A stretch of 64,000 bases of DNA from Mycobacterium avium subsp. avium (lineage in GTDB: Bacteria; Actinomycetota; Actinomycetes; Mycobacteriales; Mycobacteriaceae): assembly GCF_009741445.1 (NCBI RefSeq), contig NZ_CP046507.1, forward strand, positions 2,108,001 to 2,172,000, written 5' to 3'. Positions 43,834 to 54,778 of the stretch are shown one piece after another. Positions within the stretch are counted from its first letter, which is position 1, and each line of letters begins with the position of its first letter. The notes below the pieces were generated by a model. That model had not been told where the DNA came from and searched no databases. It worked only from the letters and a program-made list of their open reading frames with translations. A program made the translations under genes and the position numbers.

Positions 43834-46611
43834 TCAGGTGCGCTCTTTTTGGACCAGCTCGTAGGACTCGATGACGTCGCCTTCCTTGATGTCGGAATAG
43901 CCCAGCGTCATACCGCATTCGAAGCCCTCGCGGACCTCGGTCACGTCGTCCTTCTCCCGGCGCAGCGAATTGATCGTGAGGTTCTCGCTGACCACCACGT
44001 TGTCCCGCAGCAGCCGGGCCTTGGCGTTGCGGCGCACCACCCCGGAGGTGATCATGCAGCCGGCAATGATGCCCACCTTGGAGGACCGGAAGATCGCCCG
44101 GATCTCGGCGCGGCCCAGCTGGTTCTCCTCGTAGATCGGCTTGAGCATGCCGCGCAGGGCCTTCTCGATCTCGTCGATCGCCTGGTAGATCACCGAGTAG
44201 TAGCGGATCTCCACGCCCTCGCGGTTGGCCAGCTCGGTGGCCTTGCCCTCGGCGCGCACGTTGAAGCCGATGATCACCGCGTCCGACGCCGACGCCAGGT
44301 TGACGTTGGTTTCGGTGATGCCACCGACACCGCGGTCGATGACCCGCAGCGCCACCTCGTCGTCGATCTGGATGCCCATCAGGGCCTCTTCCAGCGCCTC
44401 GACCGTACCGGCGTTGTCGCCCTTGAGGATCAGGTTGAGCTGGCTGGTTTCCTTCAGCGCCGAATCCAGGTCCTCGAGGCTGATCCGCTTGCGCGACCGT
44501 GCCGCCAGCGCGTTCCGCTTGCGGGCGCTGCGCTTGTCGGCGATCTGCCGGGCGATCCGGTCCTCGTCGACGACCAGCAGGTTGTCCCCGGCGCCGGGCA
44601 CCGAGGTGAACCCGATGGCCTGCACCGGCCGCGACGGCAGCGCCTCCTCGACGTCGTCGCCGTGCTCGTCGACCATGCGCCGCACCCGGCCGTAGGCGTC
44701 GCCGGCGACGATCGAGTCGCCGACCCGCAGCGTGCCGCGCTGGATCAACACCGTTGCCACCGGCCCGCGGCCACGGTCCAGGTGCGCCTCGATCGCCACA
44801 CCCTGGGCCTCCATGTCCGGGTTGGCGCGCAGGTCCAGGGCGGCGTCCGCGGTCAGCAGCACCGCCTCCAGCAGCTGGTCGATGTTGGTGCCCTGCTTCG
44901 CGGAGATGTCGACGAACATCGTGTCGCCGCCGAATTCCTCTGGCACCAAACCATATTCGGTGAGCTGCCCGCGGATCTTCTGCGGGTCGGCACCCTCGAC
45001 GTCAATCTTGTTGACGGCCACCACAATCGGCACGTCGGCCGCCTGCGCGTGGTTGATCGCCTCCACCGTCTGCGGCATGACACCGTCGTCGGCGGCGACC
45101 ACCAGGATCGCGATGTCGGTGGCCTTGGCGCCGCGGGCACGCATGGCGGTGAACGCCTCGTGACCCGGGGTGTCGATGAAGGTGATCGGGCGCTCCACCC
45201 CGTCGTGCTCGACGGTCACCTGGTAGGCACCGATGTGCTGGGTGATGCCGCCGGCCTCGGCCTCGCGGACGTTGGCCTTACGGATCGTGTCCAGCAGCCG
45301 CGTCTTACCGTGGTCGACGTGACCCATCACGGTCACCACCGGCGGCCGGGTCTGCAGGTCCTCCTCGGTGCCCTCGTCCTCGCCGTAGGTCAGGTCGAAG
45401 GACTCCAGCAGCTCGCGGTCCTCGTCCTCGGGCGAGACGACCTGAACGTTGTAGTTCATCTCGCTGCCCAGCAGCTCGAGCGTCTCGTCGCCAACCGACT
45501 GGGTGGCGGTCACCATCTCGCCGAGGTTGAACAGCGCCTGCACCAGCGACGCCGGGTTGGCGTCGATCTTCTCGGCGAAGTCGGACAGCGACGCGCCGCG
45601 GGCCAGCCGGATGGTCTCGCCGTTGCCGTGCGGCAACCGCACGCCGCCGACGACCGGGGCCTGCATCGAGTCGTATTCCTGACGCTTCTGCCGCTTGGAC
45701 TTGCGGCCACGCCGCGGCGCACCACCGGGACGGCCGAACGCGCCGGCCGCACCGCCGCGCTGCCCGGGACGGCCACCGCCGCCGCCACCGGGGCGGCCGC
45801 GGAAACCACCGCCACCACCGGGCGGGGCGCCGACGCCGCCGCCGCGGTAGTTGCCGCCGCCGCCGTCACGACCGCCGGGCCCACCGGGCCGGCCGCCGCC
45901 GGGCCGCGGGGCTCCGGGCCGCGCCGGGCGGCCCGGGCCGCCGACACCGCCGGGACGCGGGGGCATGTTGCCCGGCGACGCGCCGGGCCGCGGCGCACCC
46001 GGGCGGGGCGCTCCGGGACGCGGCACCGGGCGCGGGATGGGCCGATCGACCGGCTGGGCCGACGAGAACGGGTTGTTGCCGACCCGCGGCGTGCGGGCGG
46101 CGGGCTTGGGTACCGGGCCGGGACGCGGGCCCGGCGTGGCGCCCGGGCGGGGCGGTTGCCCCGGGGCGGGCGGCTTGGGCTGCCCGGGAGCCGGCGCCGA
46201 CGGCCGCGCGGCCGCGGGCCCCGGTCGGGCCGGGGCCTCGGGCGTGGCCTGCGCGGCCGGGGTGGTCGCGGTGCCGCCGGGCTGGGCGGGCGGCGCGGCC
46301 GCCTCGCCGTTGCCGCCGGCCTTGATCGCGTTGTCCAGGGCGGCGTCCAGCGCCTTGTCGGGCGCCTTGACGTCGCCCTTGGCCGCGGTCTTCGCGTCGC
46401 CCTTGGCCGCGGCCTTGGCGGGTGCCTTCGCGGCGCCCTCGGCGGCCTTGCCGCCGCCGAAGGACTCGCGCAGCCGGCGCGCCACCGGCGCTTCTACCGT
46501 CGACGACGCGGATTTGACGAATTCGCCCTGTTCATTCAGTCGGGCGAGGACTTCCTTGCTGGTGACACCGAGTTCCTTTGCCAACTCGTGTACGCGGGCC
46601 TTACCTGCCAC
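43834..46611 (-). CDS. infB: Translation initiation factor IF-2
   Basis: IF-2 is the GTPase that delivers initiator tRNA and joins the ribosomal subunits. The 925-residue protein has an N-terminal IF2N helix domain ([19 protein letters not shown]), a long Pro/Gly/Ala/Arg-rich low-complexity linker (about 50-310), a second IF2N domain, the GTPase with GHVDHGKT near residue 430 plus DTPGHEAF and NKID, and C-terminal domains. GTG 46611 is the start. The low-complexity linker creates very long antisense open frames that are not genes. Confidence 0.97.
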   Translation of the reverse strand: MAGKARVHELAKELGVTSKEVLARLNEQGEFVKSASSTVEAPVARRLRESFGGGKAAEGAAKAPAKAAAKGDAKTAAKGDVKAPDKALDAALDNAIKAGGNGEAAAPPAQPGGTATTPAAQATPEAPARPGPAAARPSAPAPGQPKPPAPGQPPRPGATPGPRPGPVPKPAARTPRVGNNPFSSAQPVDRPIPRPVPRPGAPRPGAPRPGASPGNMPPRPGGVGGPGRPARPGAPRPGGGRPGGPGGRDGGGGNYRGGGVGAPPGGGGGFRGRPGGGGGGRPGQRGGAAGAFGRPGGAPRRGRKSKRQKRQEYDSMQAPVVGGVRLPHGNGETIRLARGASLSDFAEKIDANPASLVQALFNLGEMVTATQSVGDETLELLGSEMNYNVQVVSPEDEDRELLESFDLTYGEDEGTEEDLQTRPPVVTVMGHVDHGKTRLLDTIRKANVREAEAGGITQHIGAYQVTVEHDGVERPITFIDTPGHEAFTAMRARGAKATDIAILVVAADDGVMPQTVEAINHAQAADVPIVVAVNKIDVEGADPQKIRGQLTEYGLVPEEFGGDTMFVDISAKQGTNIDQLLEAVLLTADAALDLRANPDMEAQGVAIEAHLDRGRGPVATVLIQRGTLRVGDSIVAGDAYGRVRRMVDEHGDDVEEALPSRPVQAIGFTSVPGAGDNLLVVDEDRIARQIADKRSARKRNALAARSRKRISLEDLDSALKETSQLNLILKGDNAGTVEALEEALMGIQIDDEVALRVIDRGVGGITETNVNLASASDAVIIGFNVRAEGKATELANREGVEIRYYSVIYQAIDEIEKALRGMLKPIYEENQLGRAEIRAIFRSSKVGIIAGCMITSGVVRRNAKARLLRDNVVVSENLTINSLRREKDDVTEVREGFECGMTLGYSDIKEGDVIESYELVQKERT

Positions 46612-46686
46612 TACTTCTCCTGTCTATGAGGCGACAGTCGTGGGGCCGCGCCTCGTGTTCAGCTATGACGCATTGTCATCGGGACT

Positions 46687-47022
46687 TCACGGTGTGCTCA
46701 TGTTCTTTGCTACCTGTTCTGTCGCCGGGCGCTCGGGCGCATGGAGGGACTCTATGTGCTCGACCACCGCGGAGGTGTCCGGTGAACCGGTGATCCGCAG
46801 CGCTTTGGTGAAAGCACGCCGCCGGATCGCCTGCTGGGCGCACTGCGGCGCGGGATGCAGCCACGCACCCCGCCCCGGCAGGTTACCGGCTGTGTCAACG
46901 ATCGCGGCGAATTCGCCGTTCCCGGTGGGCACAGCCACCACGCGAAGCAGTTCGACGGCCAACTCTCGCTTCCGGCACCCGACACACGTTCGCACGGGTC
47001 CCGAAGGCTCACGCTGGATCAC
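46687..47022 (-). CDS. YlxR-family RNA-binding protein (RnpM-like)
   Basis: The 111-residue protein has the YlxR/DUF448 signatures RTCVGCRKR (residues 11-19) and GRGAWLHP. The family binds structured RNA and B. subtilis RnpM modulates RNase P. It sits between nusA and infB, its conserved place across bacteria. The C-terminal 30 residues are unconserved. GTG 47022 is the start. Confidence 0.88.
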   Translation of the reverse strand: MIQREPSGPVRTCVGCRKRELAVELLRVVAVPTGNGEFAAIVDTAGNLPGRGAWLHPAPQCAQQAIRRRAFTKALRITGSPDTSAVVEHIESLHAPERPATEQVAKNMSTP

Positions 47023-47104
47023 GGCTCAGTCTAGCGTCACCGAATCGATGGTCAGCACCACCCGAGCCTGTCCGGCCGCGCCCGGAGTGTCCCGGACCGT
47101 GCGG

Positions 47105-48160
47105 TCAGCGGTCGTGGGCCATTCCGTGCGTGGCGCCGTGCTCGGGCCGGCTCTCCGAGTGCCCGCCCGCGCCGCCGGGCGAATCGCCGCGGATGTCGAT
47201 GCGCCAGCCGGTGAGCCGGGCCGCCAGCCGCGCGTTCTGGCCCTCCTTGCCGATGGCCAGCGACAACTGGAAGTCGGGCACCACCACCCGGGCGGCCCGG
47301 GCGGCCTGGTCGATGATCGACACCGAGACCACCTTGGCCGGCGACAGCGCGTTGGCGACGAACCGGGCCGGGTCGTCGTCGTAGTCGATGATGTCGATCT
47401 TCTCCCCGGAGAGCTCGCTCATCACGTTGCGCACCCGCTGGCCCATCGGCCCGATGCAGGCGCCTTTGGCGTTCAGCCCGGGCAGGTTGGACTTCACCGC
47501 GATCTTGGAGCGATGCCCGGCCTCGCGGGCCACCGCCACGATCTCCACCGATCCGTCGGCGATCTCCGGGACCTCCAGGGAGAACAGCTTGCGGACCAGG
47601 TTGGGGTGGGTGCGCGACAGCGTGATCAGCGGCTCGCGCGCGCCGCGGGTCACCCCGATGACGTAGCAGCGCACCCGGTTGCCGTGCTCATAGCTTTCGC
47701 CGGGCACCTGTTCGGCGGCCGGGATGACGCCCTCGGAGGCCTTGGTCTCGGTGCCCATCCGGACCACCACCAGGCCGCGCGCGTTCGCGCGGCTGTCCCG
47801 CTGGATCACCCCCGCGACGATCTCGCCCTCGCGGGTGGAGAACTCGCCGTAGGTCCGCTCGTTCTCGGCGTCCCGGAAGCGCTGCAGCATCACCTGTCGC
47901 GCGGTGGTCGCGGCGATCCGGCCGAAACCCTCCGGGGTGTCGTCCCATTCGCTGATGACGTTGCCGTCCTCGTCGGTCTCCCGCGCGATCACCTTGACGA
48001 CGCCGGTTTTGCGGTCGATCTCGATGCGGGCGTCGTTCTGGTGGCCTTCGGTGTGCCGGTAGGCGGTCAGCAGCGCAGACTTGATGGTCTCGAGCAGCTC
48101 GTTGACCGAGATGCCCCGATCCACCTCGATCGCGTGCAGTGCGGCCATGTCGATATTCAT
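47105..48160 (-). CDS. nusA: Transcription termination/antitermination factor NusA
   Basis: NusA binds RNA polymerase and nascent RNA and modulates pausing, termination and rRNA antitermination. The 351-residue protein has the N-terminal polymerase-binding domain, an S1 domain ([22 protein letters not shown]) and two KH domains ([39 protein letters not shown]). It lacks the acidic repeats of E. coli NusA, as usual for actinobacteria. ATG 48160 overlaps the rimP stop by four bases. Confidence 0.96.
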   Translation of the reverse strand: MNIDMAALHAIEVDRGISVNELLETIKSALLTAYRHTEGHQNDARIEIDRKTGVVKVIARETDEDGNVISEWDDTPEGFGRIAATTARQVMLQRFRDAENERTYGEFSTREGEIVAGVIQRDSRANARGLVVVRMGTETKASEGVIPAAEQVPGESYEHGNRVRCYVIGVTRGAREPLITLSRTHPNLVRKLFSLEVPEIADGSVEIVAVAREAGHRSKIAVKSNLPGLNAKGACIGPMGQRVRNVMSELSGEKIDIIDYDDDPARFVANALSPAKVVSVSIIDQAARAARVVVPDFQLSLAIGKEGQNARLAARLTGWRIDIRGDSPGGAGGHSESRPEHGATHGMAHDR

Positions 48161-48690
48161 CTGCGCCGCTCCTCCGTCTTGTCGCTCCCCACACCCGCCA
48201 GTTCCAGCTCCGCCTGCGCAGGGGGCGAAAACTCCACCTGGACAACGGCTTTGACGACGTCACCGAGCGGAATCTCGCGTATCGCCAAGTCCCGGCCGGC
48301 GCGGACCACCAGGGCGACGGTGTCGTCGCCCGTCTCGCCGACCCGGCCGGTCACCGTCGAGTTGTCCGACAGGACGACGTCGACCTTGCGGCCGCGGGCG
48401 CGGCGAAAATGCTTGGGGGTTCTCAGCGGTCGGTCCACCCCGGGCGAGGACACCTCGAGCACGTAGTGGTCCTCGATGGTGTCGAGCTTGTCCAGCAGCG
48501 CCGACGCCGAGCGGGACAACGTGGCCGCGGCGTCGAGGTCGAGGCCGTCGTCGCCGTCGGCGATCACCGTGATGCGCGGTGGACGCGCGCGTGCGTCGAT
48601 GACCACGTCTTCGATCTCGTATCCGGCGCGCGCAAACTCTCCACCGAGTAGCTCGATCACCTGCGTCTGGGACGGTAGCCCGGTGGTCAC
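48157..48690 (-). CDS. rimP: Ribosome maturation factor RimP
   Basis: RimP assists 30S assembly. The 177-residue protein has the typical two-domain layout: [33 protein letters not shown] and [19 protein letters not shown], with a C-terminal SH3-like domain. GTG 48690 has GAGGAG upstream. It heads the rimP-nusA-ylxR-infB-rbfA-nrnA run. Confidence 0.94.
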   Translation of the reverse strand: MTTGLPSQTQVIELLGGEFARAGYEIEDVVIDARARPPRITVIADGDDGLDLDAAATLSRSASALLDKLDTIEDHYVLEVSSPGVDRPLRTPKHFRRARGRKVDVVLSDNSTVTGRVGETGDDTVALVVRAGRDLAIREIPLGDVVKAVVQVEFSPPAQAELELAGVGSDKTEERRR

Positions 48691-48906
48691 GGCGAGCTCC
48701 TCATCTTGAGTTGTCCGGTCATCTGGCGGATGTTCGCCACCCCGATGGCCTCGCGGGCGGCTTCCGGTGTCCCGGCGGAGCACACAGCCCTTCAGGGTCG
48801 GCCCTCCGCGAGAACCAGCTATCCACGATACGCCAGGAATCAGCGATGACGGGGTGATCGCGTCCTGGCATCGAGCCCGCTTTCGCGCCGATGGCAGGAT
48901 GTCCTT

Positions 48907-49446
48907 GTGCCTAGCGCAGTTCCGCCCGTCAACAGGCGTGTCAACAGGCGTGAGGTCCTCGCCGGTGGCGCGGCGCTGGCCGCGCTGGGAGCGGTGTCCG
49001 CCTGCAGCAAGCCCGCGCCCAAGCCGCCGCCGGTCGAGCAGCTGCTGGGCCCGCTGGACCAGGCCCGCCACGACAGTGCGCTGGCCGGCGCCGCCGCCGC
49101 GGCCCTGGGCAACCCGCCGCAGGTCGCCGCCGCGCTGACCGTGGTGGCGAGCCAGCGCGCCGCGCACGCCCGCGCGTTGTCCACCGAGATCTCGCGGGCG
49201 GCCGGCAAGCTCGCCACCTCCTCGACCAGCGAGACGACCAGCCCGAGCCCCGCGCAACCGGCCGGGCCGCCACCACCCCCGCCGCCGGTGTCCGACGTGA
49301 TCAACGCGCTGCGCGCCTCGGCCGACAGCGCCAGCCGGCTGGTGGGCACCGAATCCGGCTACCGGGCCGGGTTGCTGGCCTCGATCGCGGCCTCCTGCAC
49401 GGCGTCCTACACCGTCGCGCTGGTGCCCGGGGGGCCGTCGATATGA
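48907..49446 (+). CDS. Exported lipoprotein with twin-arginine signal (Rv2843-like)
   Basis: The 179-residue product begins with [21 protein letters not shown], where an RR pair precedes a hydrophobic stretch and a lipobox (V-S-A-C), so it is probably a Tat- or Sec-exported lipoprotein. The mature part is helical with a Ser/Thr/Pro-rich hinge and a run of seven prolines. The stop overlaps the next gene by four bases, and the two together resemble one DUF4439 unit split in two. It diverges from rimP. Confidence 0.75.
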   Translation: MPSAVPPVNRRVNRREVLAGGAALAALGAVSACSKPAPKPPPVEQLLGPLDQARHDSALAGAAAAALGNPPQVAAALTVVASQRAAHARALSTEISRAAGKLATSSTSETTSPSPAQPAGPPPPPPPVSDVINALRASADSASRLVGTESGYRAGLLASIAASCTASYTVALVPGGPSI

Positions 49447-49889
49447 CCTCGGGCAAGGACGCCGACAACGCGGCGCTGTGCGACGCGCTGGCCATCGAGC
49501 ACTCGACGATCTACGGCTACGGGATCGTCTCGGCGATGTCGCCGCCCAGCGTCAACGACATGGTGGTGGAGGCCCTCGAGCAGCACCGGCAGCGCCGCGA
49601 CGACGTCATCGCCATGCTGACCGCCCGCAAGGTCACCGCCCCGGTCGCCGCGGCGGGCTATCAGCTGCCCCTGGTGGTGGGCAGCCCGGCCGACGCCGCG
49701 CGGCTGGCCGCCCGGATGGAGAACGACGGCGCCGGGGCGTGGCGCGTCGTGGCCGAGCACGCCGAGACGGGCGACGACCGCGCGTTCGCCGCCACCGCCC
49801 TGGTCCAGAGCGCGGTGATGGCGGCCCGGTGGAACCGGGTGCTGGGCGCCTGGCCGATCACCACCAGCTTCCCGGGCGGCAACGACTGA
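49443..49889 (+). CDS. DUF4439 ferritin-like domain protein (Rv2844-like)
   Basis: The 148-residue protein fits DUF4439, a ferritin-like four-helix bundle: [40 protein letters not shown] and the final helices ending [10 protein letters not shown]. Residues Glu and His in EHSTIYGYG and EQHRQRRD are candidate metal ligands. It has no signal peptide and overlaps the upstream lipoprotein gene by four bases. It abuts the proS stop directly. Confidence 0.78.
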   Translation: MTSGKDADNAALCDALAIEHSTIYGYGIVSAMSPPSVNDMVVEALEQHRQRRDDVIAMLTARKVTAPVAAAGYQLPLVVGSPADAARLAARMENDGAGAWRVVAEHAETGDDRAFAATALVQSAVMAARWNRVLGAWPITTSFPGGND

Positions 49890-51638
49890 CTAGCCGCGCA
49901 GGGCGGCCGCGATGTCGGCGGCAAGCGACGGCCCGGTGGCCAGCTCCCGGGTCTGGCCGGCGAAACGGTCGCGCAGCTCCACCACGCCGTCGGCCCAGCC
50001 CCGGCCCACCACCACGATCCACGGCACGCCCAGCAGCTCGGCGTCCTTGAACTTCACCCCCGGCGAGGCCTGACGGTCGTCGAGCAGTACCTCGACGCCG
50101 AGCCGGTCCAGGTCGTCGGCCAGCGCGGTGGCTCCGGCGCGCGCCTGCGCGTCCTTGTTGGCGATCACCAGGTGGACGTCGAACGGCGCCACCGACGCGG
50201 GCCAGCGCAGGCCCAGCTCGTCGTGGTGCTGTTCGGCGATGACGGCCACCATCCGCGACACCCCCAGGCCGTAGGAGCCCATGGTGAGCCGCACCGGCTT
50301 GCCGTCCTCGCCCAGCACGTCGGCGGTGAAGGCGTCGGTGTACTTGCGGCCCAACTGGAAGATGTGGGCGACCTCGATGCCGCGCGCGGACACCAGCGGC
50401 CCGGCGCCGTCCGGCGACGGGTCGCCGTCGCGCACCTCGGCGGCCTCGATGGTGCCGTCGGCGGTGAAGTCCCGGCCCGCGACCAGCCCGACGACATGGC
50501 GGCCCGGTTCGTCGGCCCCGGTGATCCAGCTGGTGCCGTCCACCACGCGCGGATCGACCAGGTAACGAACTCCGTTGTCCTTCAATGCTTTCGGACCGAT
50601 GTAACCCTTCACCAGGAACGGGTACCTGGCGAAGTCGGCGTCGTCGAGCAGCACGTACTCGGCCGGCTCCAGCGCCGCGCCCAGCCGCTTGTCGTCGACC
50701 TCACGGTCGCCGGGCAGGCCGATGGCCAGCAGCTCCCATTCCCCGCCGGGCTGGCGCACCTTGAGCAGGACGTTCTTCAACGTGTCGGCCGCGGTGACGG
50801 TGCGGCCCAGGCCCGCCCGGTTGGCCCAGTCGACCAGGGTGGCGATGGTCGGGGTGTCACCGGTGTCGTGGACCACCGCCTCGGGTAGACCCTCGACGGG
50901 TTGCGGGTCCGGGCGGGCGGTGATCACCGCCTCGACGTTGGCCGCATAGCCGGACTCCAGGCAGCGCACGAAGGTGTCCTCGCCGACCGGGCTCTCGGCC
51001 AGGAACTCCTCGGAGGCGCTGCCGCCCATGGCGCCCGACACCGCGGACACGATCACGTAGCGCACCTGCAGCCGCGCGAAGATGCGCTGATAGGCCTCCC
51101 GGTGTGCGTGATAGGCGGCCTTGAGCCCGGCGTCGTCGATGTCGAACGAGTAGGAGTCCTTCATCACGAACTCGCGCACCCGCAGGATGCCTGCCCGTGG
51201 CCGCGCCTCGTCGCGGTATTTGTTCTGGATCTGATACAGCAGCACCGGAAAGTCTTTGTAGGAGCTGTATTCACCCTTGACGGTCAGGGTGAACAGCTCC
51301 TCGTGGGTGGGCCCCAGCAGGTAGTCGTTGCCGCGGCGGTCCTGCAGCCGAAAAACGCTGTCGCCGTACTCGGTCCACCGGTTCGTCGCCTCGTACGGCG
51401 CGCGCGGCAGCAGGGCGGGAAACAGGATCTCTTGGCCGCCAATCGCATTCATCTCCTCGCGGACGATGTGCTCGATCCGGCGCAGCACCCGCAGCCCCAG
51501 CGGGAGCCAGCTGTACAGCCCGGGCGCGACGGGCCGGATGTATCCGGCCCGTATCAGCAGCTTGTGGCTGGGCACTTCGGCGTCGGCGGGGTCGTCGCGC
51601 AGGGTGCGCAGGAACAGCTGGGACATCCGGGTGATCAC
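49890..51638 (-). CDS. proS: Prolyl-tRNA synthetase
   Basis: ProS charges tRNA-Pro. The 582-residue protein is the bacterial form with an editing domain inserted between class II motifs 2 and 3: motif 2 [20 protein letters not shown], editing region around 225-400 ([22 protein letters not shown]), motif 3 [14 protein letters not shown] and a C-terminal anticodon domain. GTG 51638 (MITRMSQLF) matches the M. tuberculosis N-terminus; ATG 51626 is an alternative. TAGGCT eight bases upstream is a possible -10. Confidence 0.97.
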   Translation of the reverse strand: MITRMSQLFLRTLRDDPADAEVPSHKLLIRAGYIRPVAPGLYSWLPLGLRVLRRIEHIVREEMNAIGGQEILFPALLPRAPYEATNRWTEYGDSVFRLQDRRGNDYLLGPTHEELFTLTVKGEYSSYKDFPVLLYQIQNKYRDEARPRAGILRVREFVMKDSYSFDIDDAGLKAAYHAHREAYQRIFARLQVRYVIVSAVSGAMGGSASEEFLAESPVGEDTFVRCLESGYAANVEAVITARPDPQPVEGLPEAVVHDTGDTPTIATLVDWANRAGLGRTVTAADTLKNVLLKVRQPGGEWELLAIGLPGDREVDDKRLGAALEPAEYVLLDDADFARYPFLVKGYIGPKALKDNGVRYLVDPRVVDGTSWITGADEPGRHVVGLVAGRDFTADGTIEAAEVRDGDPSPDGAGPLVSARGIEVAHIFQLGRKYTDAFTADVLGEDGKPVRLTMGSYGLGVSRMVAVIAEQHHDELGLRWPASVAPFDVHLVIANKDAQARAGATALADDLDRLGVEVLLDDRQASPGVKFKDAELLGVPWIVVVGRGWADGVVELRDRFAGQTRELATGPSLAADIAAALRG

Positions 51639-51695
51639 AGCGGGCTAGCCTAGCCTGGCGACCGGGTCGCCCTCACCGGCGCGTGTGCGCCGGCG

Positions 51696-52934
51696 TCAGA
51701 ACAGCGTGCCGCAGTAGGGCGCCCGTTGCGTGGTGAACGCGGCGTCCAGGTCGAGCAGCGCACCGCTGCGCAGTTCGGTGATGCGGTCGGCCTGGTGGAG
51801 TTCCCAGGCGCGATGCGCACCCATGTAGATCGATCCCAGATCGCCCAGACCGATCTTGATGTCGGCGGGCCCGTCGTGCGGCGTGCAGGTTCCGACGCCG
51901 TCGCGGATCCGCAGCAGGAACCGGCCGCCGGCCACCCCGAGCGGGTCGGTGACGTCCAGCACCAAATCCGCGTCGGCGCGGTAGGCCCGTTTCGGAAGCA
52001 CCTCGGGCACATTCATGATCCGCATCCACAGAAAGTCGTTGACCTTCGTGGTCTGGGCGGCGAGCTGGTCCTTCAGCTTGAGCGGGAGCGGGTCGTCGAC
52101 CGGCGTCTCGATGACGCTGTTGTCGAACATCTTCAGGCTCAGCAGGGTCGCGAGCAGGTCGGTGTGCGCCTCGGGGGTGATCGGGCAGAAATCCTGGACG
52201 ATCAGGTTGCCGAAGGGCCGGCGGAACGCGTGCGGTGACGCGCCGATCACCCGGTAGGTCATGAAGCCGTCCGGGTGCACGACGTAGTTCAGCGTTGATC
52301 CGTTGTCGCGCTGGGTCACCCGGTCCTCCAGGACGTCGGCCCACCAGGCCCGGCTGCGGCTCAGCGCCCCGGGCGTCACCGCGCACCATCGGTCGTAGAG
52401 GTCGGGCAGCAGCCCCCGCGCCTCGTCGGCCTCGACGACGCGCGCCCGGTTCCGCTCGGGCTTGGCGCGCAGGTCGGTGAAGCGCGGCTCGATGTTGTAG
52501 GTGCGGGCGTAGCTGGCCACTCCGGCGCCCAGGATCTCATACACCGTGGGCTGGGTCGGAACGCCGCACAGGATCGGATAGTTGCGTTCCTGCAGGATGC
52601 CGAAGCCGCGGATGCTGAGCTGCTGCCAGACGCCTCGCCCCAGATGCGTTGCGGCGACGGCGATCATCGCCAGCCAGGCCGCCTTCAGGGTGGCGCCGCC
52701 CGGCACGGTGAGCCGCAGCTTGTAGCACAACGAGGTACCGACCACGGTCGGCCGCGCCGGATCGGAGACGTCCTCGGCGACCAGGATGTCTTCCAGGTCG
52801 ACGCGGCGTTTCCAGGCTTCGACGTCGGCCGGGTCCACCGAAACCCCGTAGGCGCCCGCCTGATTCGCATAGACCGCCTGCCAGTCGTCCTCGGTGGCGA
52901 ATCTGATCCTGATCGTGTCGTCGGTGGTGTCCAT
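51696..52934 (-). CDS. Eis-like GNAT acetyltransferase with SCP2 domain
   Basis: The 412-residue protein has the Eis layout: an N-terminal GNAT domain (VAATHLGRGVWQQLS as the acetyl-CoA loop), a second GNAT-like region and a C-terminal sterol-carrier-like domain. Eis enzymes acetylate aminoglycosides and host or bacterial amines; catalysis uses a tyrosine (Tyr132 in TVYEILGAG is the likely counterpart of Tyr126) and the C-terminal carboxylate of a final Phe, and this protein ends in Phe. It is a paralogue of Rv2416c, not that gene. Substrate unknown. Confidence 0.78.
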   Translation of the reverse strand: MDTTDDTIRIRFATEDDWQAVYANQAGAYGVSVDPADVEAWKRRVDLEDILVAEDVSDPARPTVVGTSLCYKLRLTVPGGATLKAAWLAMIAVAATHLGRGVWQQLSIRGFGILQERNYPILCGVPTQPTVYEILGAGVASYARTYNIEPRFTDLRAKPERNRARVVEADEARGLLPDLYDRWCAVTPGALSRSRAWWADVLEDRVTQRDNGSTLNYVVHPDGFMTYRVIGASPHAFRRPFGNLIVQDFCPITPEAHTDLLATLLSLKMFDNSVIETPVDDPLPLKLKDQLAAQTTKVNDFLWMRIMNVPEVLPKRAYRADADLVLDVTDPLGVAGGRFLLRIRDGVGTCTPHDGPADIKIGLGDLGSIYMGAHRAWELHQADRITELRSGALLDLDAAFTTQRAPYCGTLF

Positions 52935-53101
52935 CCTCGTCCCATCGCGTCGGCGGGCATGCATCGGGCGACACTTCGGTTCGTGGAGGCTTCGTGGAGC
53001 TGCGCTGGGGGTCACTGGGGGCTCGTTGAGCCGAAGGCACCGCTTGATGCACTACCCCGCCGAACACCCGGCCAATCACCGGCCGACGAAAATCACGGAA
53101 C

Positions 53102-53118
53102 TGGTTGCGCCGCAACCA
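53102..53118 (-). terminator. Seven-base-pair hairpin after efpA
   Basis: TGGTTGC (53102-53108) and GCAACCA (53112-53118) enclose a three-base loop 11 bases beyond the efpA stop. A short TTTT occurs about 15 bases later. It lies between efpA and the Eis-like gene. Confidence 0.4.
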
Positions 53119-53128
53119 CTGGGCCGGG

Positions 53129-54745
53129 TCAGAGCTCCCCGGCGTCCATCGCTTCCTTGACCTCCTGGGCGTGCGCGACCTGCTCGGGTGTGTAGCCGAT
53201 GAACAGCGCCGCGGCACCCACGATGACGGCCGCCCCGGCGACCCACAGCAGCCCGTAGGTGTAGCCGTGGTCGAGCGCCTGCAACTGGGCGTCGTTCATG
53301 GTCTTCACCGGGCCGGTGGTGCCGCCCAGATACAGTGTGCGCGAGGTGATCACGGCCTGGATGACGGCCAGCACCAGCGGTCCGCCCAGGTTCTGCAGCA
53401 TCAGCGTGACCGCGGATACCGGGCCGATCTGGTCGAAACCCACGCCGGCGATGGCCGACAGGGTCAGCGGGACGACGGCCATGCCGATGCCGATGCCGCC
53501 CACCACGATGGGCAGCACCAGGTTCGGGAAATAGGGAACGCCGCGGTGCATGCACCACCAGCCGTAGAGCATGGCGAGCACCAGCAGGTAGCCGCCGGCG
53601 ATGGTCAGCACCCGCGGCGAGAACCGCGCCACCAGTTGCGAAGAGACGCCCAGACCGATGCCCATCGCGATGACGAACGGGATGAAGCCCACCCCGGCGC
53701 GCAGCGCGCTGTAGCCGAGGATGTCCTGCACGTACAGGCCGATGCACACGGTCAGGGTGAACATGACGCCGCCGGCCAAGAAGATCGCGATGAAGGTGAC
53801 CAGCCGGTTGCGGTCGCGGAACAGGTCGAACGGCACCACCGGGTTTTCCGCGGTGCGCTCCACGATGACGAAGGCCAGGGCGGCGCCCAGCGCGACCACA
53901 CCGGAGCTGATGGTGGTCAGCGAGATCCAGCCCTTCTCCGGGCCCATCGAGAAGGCGAACACGGCGGCGGTGCAGGCCAGGGTGGCCAGCACGGCACCGG
54001 TGGCGTCCAGTTTCATCCGCTCGCGGTTGGTCTCGCGCAGCGCGGTGCGGGCCAGGTACATCATCACCAGCCCGATCGGCACGTTCACCAAAAACGCCAG
54101 CCGCCAGGACACCTCGGTCAGCGCCCCGCCGACCACCAGGCCCATCACCGAGCCGACCGCCGTCATCGCGGCGAACACCGCCGTCGCGAAGTTACGGGCG
54201 GGCCCCTTGGGGAAGGTGGTGGCGACCAGCGCCAGGCCCGTCGGTGAGGCGATGGCCGACCCGACCCCCTGCGAGAGCCGGGCAATCACCATGGTCGCCT
54301 CGTCCCAGGCGACCGCGCACAGCACCGAGGAGATGGTGAACAGCGCGACGCCGACGATGAAGGTGCGTTTGCGCCCGATGGTGTCGCCGAGCCGGCCGCC
54401 GAGCAGCATCAGCCCGCCGAACGTCAGCACGTAGGCGGTGATCACCCAGCTGCGGCCGGCGTCGGAGAGGCTGAGCTCGTTCTGGATCCGGGGCAGCGCG
54501 ACGATCGCCACGGTGCTGTCCATGGTGGCCAGCAGCTGCATGCCGCCGATGGCGATGACGGCGGCGATGAAGCGGCGCGACGGCAGCCAAGCCGGGTAGT
54601 ACTTGCTAGTCCGCTTTACGGCGGTCTCCGCCGCGGGCTTGGGGGCGGTCTCCGCCGGCGGCGTGCTGCGCACCGGGGCCGGACGATCGGGGCGTGCAGA
54701 TGTCCAGTTCCGGACCGCGCGCTCTGAGTCGTTGAGAGCCGTCAT
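53129..54745 (-). CDS. efpA: MFS multidrug efflux transporter EfpA
   Basis: EfpA is a 14-helix major facilitator of the QacA type, induced by isoniazid in M. tuberculosis and reported to move lipids and drugs. The 538-residue protein has a charged cytoplasmic N-terminus of about 60 residues, ATMDSTVAIVALPRIQ in helix 1, LGGRLGDTIGRKRTF (motif A) after helix 2, and 14 hydrophobic segments. ATG 54745 follows a palindromic sequence that overlaps the likely -10. Confidence 0.95.
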   Translation of the reverse strand: MTALNDSERAVRNWTSARPDRPAPVRSTPPAETAPKPAAETAVKRTSKYYPAWLPSRRFIAAVIAIGGMQLLATMDSTVAIVALPRIQNELSLSDAGRSWVITAYVLTFGGLMLLGGRLGDTIGRKRTFIVGVALFTISSVLCAVAWDEATMVIARLSQGVGSAIASPTGLALVATTFPKGPARNFATAVFAAMTAVGSVMGLVVGGALTEVSWRLAFLVNVPIGLVMMYLARTALRETNRERMKLDATGAVLATLACTAAVFAFSMGPEKGWISLTTISSGVVALGAALAFVIVERTAENPVVPFDLFRDRNRLVTFIAIFLAGGVMFTLTVCIGLYVQDILGYSALRAGVGFIPFVIAMGIGLGVSSQLVARFSPRVLTIAGGYLLVLAMLYGWWCMHRGVPYFPNLVLPIVVGGIGIGMAVVPLTLSAIAGVGFDQIGPVSAVTLMLQNLGGPLVLAVIQAVITSRTLYLGGTTGPVKTMNDAQLQALDHGYTYGLLWVAGAAVIVGAAALFIGYTPEQVAHAQEVKEAMDAGEL

Positions 54746-54778
54746 AAAGGGTTACCTTACAGTAATCTTAAGAACCGT
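54746..54778 (-). promoter_or_regulatory. efpA promoter with TTACTGTAA palindrome
   Basis: TTACAGTAA (54757-54765) is a perfect palindrome about an unpaired A. On the minus strand it overlaps TAAGGT (54759-54754), eight bases before the ATG, and lies next to TAAGAT; both are possible -10 elements. The site is well placed for a repressor. Confidence 0.45.

Noticed and set aside
45851..48466. 871-codon plus-strand frame across infB, ylxR and nusA
   Set aside because: It spans three conserved genes in antisense and contains no family motif.
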